Source of the DNA: Bog-473 sp963754445
GTDB lineage: Bacteria > Actinomycetota > Acidimicrobiia > Acidimicrobiales > RAAP-2
Assembly: GCA_963754445.1 (NCBI GenBank)
Contig: CAVWFT010000001.1
Location: forward strand, 186,001 to 250,000
Reading direction: 5' to 3'
Length of the DNA: 64,000 bases
Part shown: positions 33,632 to 42,025 of the stretch, one piece after another
Position numbering within the stretch: the stretch's first letter is position 1
Layout: each line of letters opens with the position of its first letter
Position numbers and translations under genes: made by a program
The notes under the pieces: model-generated
Databases searched by the model: none
What the model was told of the DNA's origin: nothing
The model's input: the letters and a program-made list of their open reading frames with translations, nothing else

Positions 33632-35017
33632 GTGGGTGGAGTTCTGGACACTGACTATCTCGTCGTCGGCGCCGGTGCGTCCGGTATGGCCTTCGCTGAT
33701 TCTCTGATCACGTCATCCGATGCCGAGGTGGTGATCGTTGATCGTCGTCACGGCCCCGGCGGCCACTGGAACGACACCTACCCGTTCATACGATTGCACC
33801 AACCTTCGGCGTACTACGGCGTCAACTCGATGCCACTCGGGACCGACACCATTGACACCCAGGGCGTTAACGCCGGGATGTATGAACGTGCGTCGGGGAA
33901 CGAGATCTGCGCGTATTACGAGCGCGTCATGAAGGACCAGCTGCTTGCTTCCGGCCGAGTCCGATTCTTCCCGCAGTGCAACTACGTGGGTGGCGGCGAA
34001 ATCGTTTCGCTGCTGACCGGTGATCGCCATAAGGTCATCGCCCGCAAAGCCGTGGTTGACGCGACCTACCTCGAACCGACCGTTCCTGCCACGTCCAAGC
34101 CCCCATTTGAGGTCGCGGACGGAGTCCAATGCGTGCCGGTGAATGAGCTTGCTCGCGTGCCGGAGCCGCCGGACGGGTTCGTGATCATCGGCGCTGGAAA
34201 AACCGGCGCCGACGCTGTCCTTCACCTGCTGGAGAACGGCGTTCCGCCAGCGCTCATCCGATGGATCAAGCCGCGCGAAGCGTGGTACCTGAACCGGGCC
34301 TTTACTCAAGGCGGCGAGTTCCTCGGCACACTATTCGATGGGCTGGCACAGCAGCTCGAGGTATGTGCGGAGGCCGATTCCCCCACAGGCCTCTTCGATC
34401 GGCTCGGTCAGTCGCGGCAGATGCTACGAGTCGACGAAAACATCACTCCGACCATGTACCGCGGCCCGACCGTGAGCACCGCCGAGATCGAGCTACTGCG
34501 ACAGATCGACGGAGCGGTCCGCCTGGGAAGGGTGCGCCGAATCGAAACCGGCACGATCCGGCTCGATGATGGCACCATCCCGACAACCTCAGGCACCCTG
34601 CACGTGCATGCTGCGGCAGGTGGCCTCAACCCCGCGCCGGAGACACCCATTTTTGCTCCCGGAGAAATCCGGTTGCAGTCCATGCGCATCGGGCTGGCCT
34701 CCTTCAACTCCTCGCTCATCGCCTACGTCGAGGTGACCCGGCCCGACATCGCGAGTAAGAACCGCTTGTGCCCGCCCAACCGTCAACCCGACACCCCCGC
34801 CGATTGGATCCGCGGCACACTAATTGCCCTGCAGGCGGACTCCATGTGGGCCCAAGAAGACGACATAGCGGCGTGGATGGGACACGCCAGGGTCAACATT
34901 GCCTGCGGTCTCAGGGCGCAGCTGTCCCGCCCTGATGTTGCGGCCAGCTTGACGCGCTACCTCGCGAGCCTCGACCCTGCCATCGCAAATCTCCGCCGAC
35001 TTGTCGTCGATCTTTGA
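33632..35017 (+). CDS. FAD/NAD(P)-binding oxidoreductase (flavin monooxygenase-like)
   Basis: The 461-residue protein starts with an FAD Rossmann motif (YLVVGAGASGMAFADSLI) and RRHGPGGHWNDTYPFIRLHQ, typical of flavin-dependent monooxygenases. A second dinucleotide motif GFVIIGAGKTGADAVLHLL for NAD(P) lies at about 186-204. It is isolated on the plus strand with a GAGGAGGGAG site before the GTG start. Substrates of such proteins vary widely (ketones, amines, aromatics), and none can be named here. Confidence 0.85.
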   Translation: MGGVLDTDYLVVGAGASGMAFADSLITSSDAEVVIVDRRHGPGGHWNDTYPFIRLHQPSAYYGVNSMPLGTDTIDTQGVNAGMYERASGNEICAYYERVMKDQLLASGRVRFFPQCNYVGGGEIVSLLTGDRHKVIARKAVVDATYLEPTVPATSKPPFEVADGVQCVPVNELARVPEPPDGFVIIGAGKTGADAVLHLLENGVPPALIRWIKPREAWYLNRAFTQGGEFLGTLFDGLAQQLEVCAEADSPTGLFDRLGQSRQMLRVDENITPTMYRGPTVSTAEIELLRQIDGAVRLGRVRRIETGTIRLDDGTIPTTSGTLHVHAAAGGLNPAPETPIFAPGEIRLQSMRIGLASFNSSLIAYVEVTRPDIASKNRLCPPNRQPDTPADWIRGTLIALQADSMWAQEDDIAAWMGHARVNIACGLRAQLSRPDVAASLTRYLASLDPAIANLRRLVVDL

Positions 35018-35146
35018 CTTGGTTTCGGACCGGCACCGCGTCTCGGGGGCACTTTGGAGGGCTCGCTACCGGACAAACCCGCTCGCCTTGGCTCGGCCGT
35101 CGGCCTACGATCCAACCAACGGATTCAGGTGCAGTGAGGTGATCGC

Positions 35147-35881
35147 ATGAAGGCACCAGCCCATTTTGCTCGAGCGGTCGAGGACCGGCCCGTTCTGCCG
35201 CCCGGCGATTGCGAGCGGGTATCAGGGTACGGCGTGATGGGACTGCCGTTCGCTTCGGGCCATGTCCTCGGGCTGCGCCGATGGACGGCTTCGTCCGTGG
35301 GCGACCAATTCACATCGATCTGGCACCGCAATCCCGCAGGGCGCTGGACCTTTTACGAGTCGACAGACTGTGAAGTGGCCTGCACGCGTTACTTCGGGGC
35401 TGATGTGGAGCGGGTCCGGGAAGGGCCGATCGATCTTGAGTGGGAGGCGCCCGATCGCCTTCGCGTACGCACCGGCGACGGCGTGGTCGAATGGGAGATC
35501 GAAACAGGGGCGACCGCAGCAACACGGATGATGAGCTCGATCAGCACGGTCGTGCCGCTGGCCGCTTGGCGGTCAGGATTGATGCTGAAGGCGATGGGTG
35601 CGGCGGCCGGACGGGTCCTCGGCGTGGGAAGGGTGCAGTTGACCGGCACCACATCCAACCAGCAGCACTTCGATGCCAACCCCTTGCGCATCTGGTATGT
35701 GACTGCGAGTCAGGCTGTCGTCGAAGGTGAAGATCTGGGACCGATCGGCCCCTTGGCCGAGCAGGCTCACATGGCCGACTTCTACTTCCCCCAACGCGGC
35801 ATGTTCGCGGTTGGCCGGGTGTTCATCAAACCCCTCAATCCGACGCGGCCCGGATCCGGAGCCTTGACGGCATCTCGCTGA
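35147..35881 (+). CDS. conserved hypothetical protein
   Basis: The 244-residue soluble protein has no family that I can name. Distinctive phrases are GYGVMGLPFASGHVLGLRRW, TSIWHRNPAGRWTFYESTD, and LTGTTSNQQHFDANPLRIWY. The many Trp and beta-strand-like segments suggest a lipocalin-like or hydroxysteroid-type beta barrel. It lies 129 bases after the FAD oxidoreductase on the same strand and may act on the same small molecule (inference). Confidence 0.65.
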   Translation: MKAPAHFARAVEDRPVLPPGDCERVSGYGVMGLPFASGHVLGLRRWTASSVGDQFTSIWHRNPAGRWTFYESTDCEVACTRYFGADVERVREGPIDLEWEAPDRLRVRTGDGVVEWEIETGATAATRMMSSISTVVPLAAWRSGLMLKAMGAAAGRVLGVGRVQLTGTTSNQQHFDANPLRIWYVTASQAVVEGEDLGPIGPLAEQAHMADFYFPQRGMFAVGRVFIKPLNPTRPGSGALTASR

Positions 35882-35950
35882 TTCTCCGAGGTCCGGAATG
35901 CCAGAGAGTTCCCCCGTACCGATCGTGACCGCGGTAGGGGCCGACTTCTA

Positions 35951-36298
35951 CAAGGAGACTCGTATCCCAGCGCCTTGTGTGTTGGCGACACCGTTCGTGT
36001 GACGGGACGTACCGGGGAGTCGGGGGAGGGCGTTTTCTCCCCCGACCCGGAGGCGCAGATACGTCAGGTGTTCCCCAACATCGCCCTTACTCTCGACGAG
36101 GCCGAAATGGTCCAACGTCGTGGAAATGAATTCGTACCACGTCGGTCTTCTGGAACAGAAGCCCTACTCAGGGTGGCCGCTGAATTCATCGTTGATCCGT
36201 ATCCTGCATGGACGGCTGTGGGTGTCACAGAGCTCGTCTTGCCGGAGGCGGTGGTCGAGATCAGCTACGTTGCAATGATCCTGGAGCACGACACGTAG
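35951..36298 (+). pseudogene. RidA/YjgF-family protein, frameshifted
   Basis: One frame gives CVGDTVRVTGRTG and DPEAQIRQVFPNIALTLDEA, then the reading moves to a second frame with WSNVVEMNSYHVGLLEQKPY and back to RVAAEFIVDPYPAWTAVGVT, ending VEISYVAMI. These are consecutive parts of the RidA enamine/imine deaminase fold, so two compensating frameshifts lie between about 36105 and 36180. The original start is unclear. Confidence 0.6.
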
Positions 36299-36403
36299 GC
36301 GACGGGACTATCCGCTGCAGTTGGATGCGGGTCGGCGACACCGTCACGGACACTGCCCCTGATGTGCGAACCAGGACAGGTCGCCCCGCCGCGAGAGCGC
36401 CCA

Positions 36404-36825
36404 GATCGGGCCGTTTCCCGGCAGGGCACAGTGGTAAGCAACAAGGGCGGTCCGGCGCTTCCCGGCAGATTGAAACACTGACGTTTCGTCGTCTGGCCTG
36501 GCATCAAGCACCGCCCTTCAGGGCGGAAGATGACGGCTCGCGGGCCGAGGTACGTGATCGCCGCCAAAGGGAACCCACGCAAGTCGTTCCGCGTTGCGAG
36601 GGCCTGCCGAACGGACGTGAGAACCAGTCCGTGGCCACCCTCCGACTCCGTTCGGGCGTGTCTTTACGTGTCTTTATCGAGAGGGAAGGAGATGGATCGT
36701 GAGGGAACCTGAGGGGATCGAAAAGCCGCCACCAGGAAAGTCATCGGAAAGGCCCTGGTCAAAACATCGAGAGCCAGACATTCGCATCGTAGAAGTCGGC
36801 GGTTCGAGTCCGCTCACCTCCACCA
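36404..36825 (+). repeat. tRNA-Ala att repeat unit, copy D (right arm lost)
   Basis: The core 36781-36825 is a diverged 3' half of the tRNA (TTCGCATCGTAGAAG, new T stem GCGG/CCGC, CACCTCCACCA). The left arm has paired CGTGTCTTTA sites (36657-36676) and the purine tract. The left extension shares 'cccggcagggcacag' with copy B (36404-36440). On the right, similarity continues only to about 36870 and no CGTGTCTTTA pair follows, unlike A, B and C. Confidence 0.78.
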
Positions 36826-36887
36826 TAGGGGCGCCAGTTCAGAGGCCTAAAGTGGATCCCCGAGAATCACTGAGCGCTACGTCCGAT

Positions 36888-38546
36888 TCAGCTCACCCAG
36901 ATCTGGGTCGGCCAAATGGAGCCGCCGATCATGCCGAAGGCCGGTTGGCCGTGCGGCGTCGTGGGGTTGTTGAAGTTCTCCACGTTCGGACTGCCGATGA
37001 TGGCCCAGACGGTCCGGTCCGTCCACAGGTACGGAAGGTCGAGGGCGAGGCGTTTGTTGACCGTCTTGTAGGCCGCGGCACGGACCGAGGCGTCGGAACT
37101 CGAGCGACCGGCCAGGAGCGCCGTCTCGATCGTCGGGTCGGCATTGCGGGCCATGTTGATGGACAGGGACCCCGAACTGACCGTCGTGCTGCTCAAGAAG
37201 ATGTAATTGAGGTCGGGGTCGACGGCGCCGAAGCTCCGCCACGACAGCGCCTGGTACGAGCCGGCCAATGCCTCGTTGATGAGGTTGTTCTGTTCGACGA
37301 TGGTCGTCTTGACCTGGAATCCCACGGACTGCCATGCCTGTTGGAGGTACTGCTGGGCGCGGAGTTGCGCCGGCGAGTTGATCGTGCCGTGGGTGAAAGA
37401 GATCGGTCCGCCGCTCGCCTTCTCGGCCTCCTTGACCAGCTTGGCCGCCTCGGACGGGTTGTAGTTGGGATATGGCGTCGAGGCGTAGTAGGGCGATCCT
37501 TGCGCGAACAGGCCGTTGCTGACCGCGAGCACGTTGTCGTCGATGACGCGGGCGTACTGGGATCGATTGACGGCCATGGCTGCGGCCAGCCGCACCGTGG
37601 CGCTGTTGAACGGCGGCTTCAGGCAGTTGAGTTGGAGGCAGTTCATGTCGGGCTCGCCGGCGACGTGGGTGCTGTCGTCGATGTAGGAATAACTCCGATT
37701 GCCACGGAACTGCGTGATGATCTGCGGCGTGTCGGTCACCATCAGGTCGATCGTGCCGGACTTGAGCGCCTCGGCCCGGGCCTCCTCGTTGGGGATCGGC
37801 TTGAAGGTGATCTCCGAGAGGTGGGGGAGGCCAGGCCGCCAGTAGCTGGGATTGGCCGTGGCGGTGAAGTGGTCGTTGGGGATCCACTCCTTGAACACGA
37901 AGGGCCCCGTGCCCACCGGATGCGATGTCCCGTTCGGGTTGGCAAGCATCGACGGTGCGACGACGTAGGCGATCTGCCCCCCGATGCCGCCGGACAGGTA
38001 GTAGGGGAACGGCACCCAGGGCTTCTTGAAGCTGATGGCGGCCGACAGGGGTCCGGTCTGGGTGATCGACTGCAGCGTCGGGCTGAGGACGAGCCCGGTG
38101 AGGAGCGACTTGGACTGCGCCTCGAGGTTGGTCACCAGCGCGGCGCCGTCACACGGCGTGCCGTCGTGGAAAACGACGTTGGGGCGCAAGGTGATCGTCC
38201 ACGTGGTGTAGGTCGAGTTCGGCACGACCGACTCGGCCAGGTAGGGCGCCCAGTCACCGTTGGACAAGACAATGGTGAGGGGGTCGAACACCGTACGGGC
38301 GTACATCACGCCGACCTGGTCGAAGCGCCCCTTCGTCGGGTCGAACCCTTGCTCCTCGGCGTTGACGCCGAAGGTGAGCGAGCCGCCCTTCTTGGGCGTG
38401 GCCTTGGAGACGCCGTTGCGGCCGGGGCCGTTCGTTGACGCGGCCGCGATGTCGTCCCATCCGAGTCCCAGCGCAGATGCGCCGGCCAAGCCGGCGGCGG
38501 CGACTCCGCCGAGGAGCAGCGAGCGACGATCGAATTTCGAGACCAT
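36888..38546 (-). CDS. ABC transporter substrate-binding protein, peptide/nickel type (SBP family 5)
   Basis: The 552-residue protein has a twin-arginine-like signal (KFDRRSLLLGGVAAAGLAG). The family 5 order follows: GGSLTFGVNAEEQGFDP, TWTITLRPNVVFHDGTPCDG, NPNGTSHPVGTGPFVFKEW, FKPIPNEEARAEALKSGTID and a late LALDLPYLWTDRTVWAI. Such proteins deliver oligopeptides, amides or other small molecules to an ABC permease. No permease is present in the window. A GGAGG site precedes the ATG. It is the last gene of a minus-strand catabolic operon. Confidence 0.92.
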   Translation of the reverse strand: MVSKFDRRSLLLGGVAAAGLAGASALGLGWDDIAAASTNGPGRNGVSKATPKKGGSLTFGVNAEEQGFDPTKGRFDQVGVMYARTVFDPLTIVLSNGDWAPYLAESVVPNSTYTTWTITLRPNVVFHDGTPCDGAALVTNLEAQSKSLLTGLVLSPTLQSITQTGPLSAAISFKKPWVPFPYYLSGGIGGQIAYVVAPSMLANPNGTSHPVGTGPFVFKEWIPNDHFTATANPSYWRPGLPHLSEITFKPIPNEEARAEALKSGTIDLMVTDTPQIITQFRGNRSYSYIDDSTHVAGEPDMNCLQLNCLKPPFNSATVRLAAAMAVNRSQYARVIDDNVLAVSNGLFAQGSPYYASTPYPNYNPSEAAKLVKEAEKASGGPISFTHGTINSPAQLRAQQYLQQAWQSVGFQVKTTIVEQNNLINEALAGSYQALSWRSFGAVDPDLNYIFLSSTTVSSGSLSINMARNADPTIETALLAGRSSSDASVRAAAYKTVNKRLALDLPYLWTDRTVWAIIGSPNVENFNNPTTPHGQPAFGMIGGSIWPTQIWVS

Positions 38547-38571
38547 GGATCCTCCATTTCGCCGAAGCGAG

Positions 38572-39806
38572 CTAAATCCCCCGAGGTTTGTCGGGGTTAG
38601 TGCCGGGCTCCCCCTGGTGGGGCGACGCCGTCGAACGTTGTTTCGATTCCTTGTCATCGGAGTCGGTGATGAGGACGAGTTCGCTCGCGGTGCGCTCGGG
38701 CCGGCAGTGCCGGCCGACCTCGGACAGGAACGTGTCGGGGTCGATGACCTCCTCGGGGGTGAAGACGCCCGGTCGATCCAAGCGCCCGGCCGCCAGTTCG
38801 GCGAGCCCGCACGCGAGCGGCACGCCGGTCGCACCGCCCATGCCGGCCTCTGGCATCGCGACGACCATCGCCGCCTGGCGAACCGCACGGCCGTCGCGGA
38901 CGCCGCTGGCAAGAGCGAACATCGGGGGGAAGCGCACGGATTGGGGTTCGCCGGCGATCTCGTTTGCTCGGTGGCTCGATCGACGTCATCAGCGCGGCGG
39001 CGTCTTCGACATTGAGACGTCCCTCCGTCGATGTCGCGAGCAAGTCGCTGCAGGACCTCGATGACGAACGAGGAGCCAACCATCACGTTGACGCTGGAAG
39101 CGACCGCGTGACTGCGAGGCAGGGTGACCGCTTCGGGATGCCCGACGGTCCACGCACGCCCCACGCCGAGCCCCGGATAGTCCACGCTGAGCTCTTCGAG
39201 GGGTTTGACATCGACGGGGTTGCCGTCCTGAAAGACACGGATGGTGCCCGAGCACTGATGAAGCCAGTGGACCAGGGCCGCGCTCGTGCGGTCTTCTTGA
39301 GCGTCGGAGAGGACCCGATCGCTGTAGCCGAAGCTCCACCCGGTGACGATCCGCTCAACGTTGTCGAAGCCCTCCATCGCCTTGAGGGCCAGCAGGTTCG
39401 AGACCCCTGGGCTCGCTCCCAGCCCGACCACGGCGGTGACGCCGGCGTCTCGAGCTTCGGGCGCCAACTCAAGCATGTCCAGTGTCGGTTCCCAGTCGTC
39501 GTTGATGTCGAGATAGCACGCTCCGCCCCTGATCGCCGCCCGGAGGATCGGCACGCCAAAGCGGTAGAAGGGGCCGACCGTGTTCAAGACGACGTCGCAC
39601 CCGGCGATCGCGGCGTCAAGCGATGCGTCATCGGTGGCGTCCACCGCAACGGCATGAGCCTTGGGCGCAATCGACACCGCGAACGCCTTTGCTCGCTCGA
39701 GGTCAACGTCGGCGACGACGATCTCGTCGACGAAGTCGTAGGCGGCCGCGGTGCGGACGGCGTAGCGCCCCATGCCACCGCAGCCCCCGAGTGCTGCGAC
39801 CTTCAT
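38572..39806 (-). pseudogene. saccharopine dehydrogenase-like NAD(P)-binding protein, frameshifted twice
   Basis: The N-terminal frame is clear (KVAALGGCGGMGRYAVRTAA, NTVGPFYRFGVPILRAAIRG, VGLGASPGVSNLLALKAMEG), as in saccharopine dehydrogenase-like reductases. A shift near 39045 moves to TSTEGRLNVEDAAALMTSIE and a second near 38965 to EIAGEPQSVRFPPMFALASG and PEAGMGGATGVPLACGLAEL. Repaired length is about 410 residues. It sits 40 bases after the dimethylformamidase-like gene, in one operon. A long frame joining it to the binding protein downstream is an artefact of the shifts. Confidence 0.75.
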
Positions 39807-39846
39807 CGTGTCACTTCTTTCGTGGGGGTCATCGAGCTGGTGTGCA

Positions 39847-42015
39847 TCACTCCCCGAGCTCCTCGATGGGAAAGGGCTCGGGATCGACGAAGCGACGCAA
39901 GACGTTCGTCGTGAGTCGTGCGACGGCGTTGTCGTACTCGTTGGTCGCCAAGCTGGCTGCCCAGGCGATACTCCCGGCCGAGAACACGGCACCGCCTTCG
40001 GGTCCTTCGAAGAACACGACGTCGGAGCGCACCTCTGAGCCCCGGTCGGGAACACCGGTGGCGACGAATTCCTCCTTGGTTCTCAACATGTCCTCACCGA
40101 GGCCGTCAGAGGACGCCATCACGATGGCGTGTGAGGGAGAACCGAGTTTCGCGTCGTAACGGTCGATCTCCTGGCCGGCGGCGCCCCCTCCGACAGTCCC
40201 GTGATCGCCGAAGGAGCCCGGCCCCTCGATTCCTTCGACCGCAAAGGAGACCCGGGGATCGTCCCACCCGGGATTTTGGCGGTAATAGCCAGAGTCGCCG
40301 AAGCCCTGCGCGGCGAAGCCGATGCCCGTCAACAGGTTGGGCGGACGTCCCAGCCGCCGCCACAGTCCGCCCAGCTCGCCGGTGGCTTCGTGGACGTACT
40401 CACCGGGCTCGGAGATCCAGTACCTCGTTCCGTCTTCGGCCCGACGGACCTCGACCGACGCCGGATAGGTCGGATGGAACGCCGCTCTCCAATAGAACCC
40501 GTTCCCGCCGAGATAGAGCAGACGCCCGCCGCCCGCCAGGTACGACTCGAGGGCATCGAGCATGGGCGTCGTCCAGTACTCGGGATGGGTCCCGGTGACG
40601 ATGACCCGGTATCGGCCCAGGAGGTCGAGGCCGCGAGAGTGCAGGGCGTCATCGGTCAGCACGTCGAAGGTGACCCCGGTCTGCTCCAGCCATGCCGTCA
40701 CGTTGGTGTCGGCCGTGAACCCCCAGAGTCCACACTTCGGTTTGAGGTTGAGGACGGGCCGCAGGTGCGAGCTGAAGATCACCCCGCTGCCGTCGTGGTG
40801 ATGGGCGTAGGTTCCCGGTCCGCACTCGGGATGCTCGCGCAAGAAGCGCTCGTTGGGCATCTCGGCCGGGCTGTCGTTGCCGAAGATGTGGTCGGTCGTG
40901 GCGGTGAGGCGAATGTTCGCGTAGGCGCGATACGTGACCGTCGGAGCCAGGTACGCCACCGGAGCCGGGGTGGCGTCGTCTGCCGGCAGGACGAAGAACG
41001 GCATGTGGTCCTCGCTCGAAGCGGTGCGCACCCGCAGGGCGTACACGCCACTCGCCAGAGCTTCGGGGACGATGAGCTCGCAAGACGGCGTCCACCCGGC
41101 GTCGGCAAGATCGTCGTCGTGGAAGTGGATCGCTCCGTAGTGGGAGCGATCCTGACGCCAGTCGTGCACCTGGCCGTTCCAGCTCACGCCGGGGACCGCT
41201 CGAGTCGGGAGTTGGCGGGTGGAGCCGTGCAGAGCGTGCCCACCTGTGTCGGAGATCTTGTCCGTGCCGATGTCCGATGCGAAGTCCCACTGCGCCTCGT
41301 GCGGGAGGCCCACCCCAGAGCCCAGCCGGCAACCGTCGAGGCGGCCGTTGAAATGGTTCCCGGGTGTGGTGTTTCCGATGACCTCGGCGGCAAAGAAGAG
41401 CGGGCCCCCCGAGGACACGGAGGCGTCGAACTCACCTGATGCCTCCGATGGCGACATGGTCAGTCGCTCGGCGGGCGACAACGGGTGCGGTGTCGCCATG
41501 AGCACGCCCCGCCGGCTCGCCGCGTCGTAGGTCACGTCCAGCTGAGTCCAGCGACGAGCGACGAGCGCCCGCTCGGTTCGCAACGCCGACGGGCGCTGTC
41601 CGTGGCCCCCTCCGAACTCGGCGACCGCATGGCCATCACCGTCGAGTGCGATGGCGAACCCGCTTCCCTGGTCCCACGACGAGAGCAGGGTCTGTCGGCG
41701 ACCGGTGGAAGGTCGCGTCGGCCACGCCGAGACCCCGACCGCGACCGAGTCCAGAGATCGCAGAAACGGATGCGGCTCGACCACGGCGTACGAGCCGGAC
41801 ACGATCGACTGGGCCTCGCCCTGGTAGAGGCCGTTGATCGGATGGGCGACCTCAATTTCCTGGAACCCAGCACCATCGGGTGAGATATCGCCGCAGACGA
41901 TCCGCACGAGCTGGGCGTCGAAAGCCTCAGCGGCGAGCGATGAGACCATGAACCTGACGGTGTCCCCCGGCGCCGCCGACAGCGGGTCGCAATACCCCAC
42001 GATGAGTTTGGGCAA
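39847..42015 (-). CDS. N,N-dimethylformamidase large-subunit-like amidohydrolase
   Basis: The 722-residue protein has an N-terminal concanavalin/LamG-like half (GSGFAIALDGDGHAVAEFGG, PLFFAAEVIGNTTPGNHFNG). The C-terminal half is of the DMFase beta-subunit family (TVTYRAYANIRLTATTDHIF, THPEYWTTPMLDALESYLAG, ISEPGEYVHEATGELGGLWR). From memory of the DMFase structure, iron is held by two Tyr 41 residues apart and by the Glu of an H-x-E motif. Here Tyr362 and Tyr403 are 41 apart, and His477-Pro-Glu479 is present, so the site looks intact. No small alpha subunit is seen. The substrate is probably an amide but need not be DMF. Confidence 0.8.
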   Translation of the reverse strand: MPKLIVGYCDPLSAAPGDTVRFMVSSLAAEAFDAQLVRIVCGDISPDGAGFQEIEVAHPINGLYQGEAQSIVSGSYAVVEPHPFLRSLDSVAVGVSAWPTRPSTGRRQTLLSSWDQGSGFAIALDGDGHAVAEFGGGHGQRPSALRTERALVARRWTQLDVTYDAASRRGVLMATPHPLSPAERLTMSPSEASGEFDASVSSGGPLFFAAEVIGNTTPGNHFNGRLDGCRLGSGVGLPHEAQWDFASDIGTDKISDTGGHALHGSTRQLPTRAVPGVSWNGQVHDWRQDRSHYGAIHFHDDDLADAGWTPSCELIVPEALASGVYALRVRTASSEDHMPFFVLPADDATPAPVAYLAPTVTYRAYANIRLTATTDHIFGNDSPAEMPNERFLREHPECGPGTYAHHHDGSGVIFSSHLRPVLNLKPKCGLWGFTADTNVTAWLEQTGVTFDVLTDDALHSRGLDLLGRYRVIVTGTHPEYWTTPMLDALESYLAGGGRLLYLGGNGFYWRAAFHPTYPASVEVRRAEDGTRYWISEPGEYVHEATGELGGLWRRLGRPPNLLTGIGFAAQGFGDSGYYRQNPGWDDPRVSFAVEGIEGPGSFGDHGTVGGGAAGQEIDRYDAKLGSPSHAIVMASSDGLGEDMLRTKEEFVATGVPDRGSEVRSDVVFFEGPEGGAVFSAGSIAWAASLATNEYDNAVARLTTNVLRRFVDPEPFPIEELGE

Positions 42016-42025
42016 GACTCGTCCC

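Noticed and set aside
36781..36825. Copy D core as a separate tRNA gene
   Set aside because: It has a paired T arm and CCA, but the 5' half (acceptor strand, D arm) is absent upstream; the preceding DNA is the att-unit left arm.
36699..38438. 579-codon plus-strand ORF over the binding-protein gene
   Set aside because: It starts inside the att repeat, lacks recognisable motifs, and is antisense to a clear family 5 binding protein.
36888..40055. A single 1055-codon fusion of dehydrogenase and binding protein
   Set aside because: The frames join only because two frameshifts in the dehydrogenase-like gene bring them into register. The binding protein has its own signal sequence and GGAGG-ATG start.
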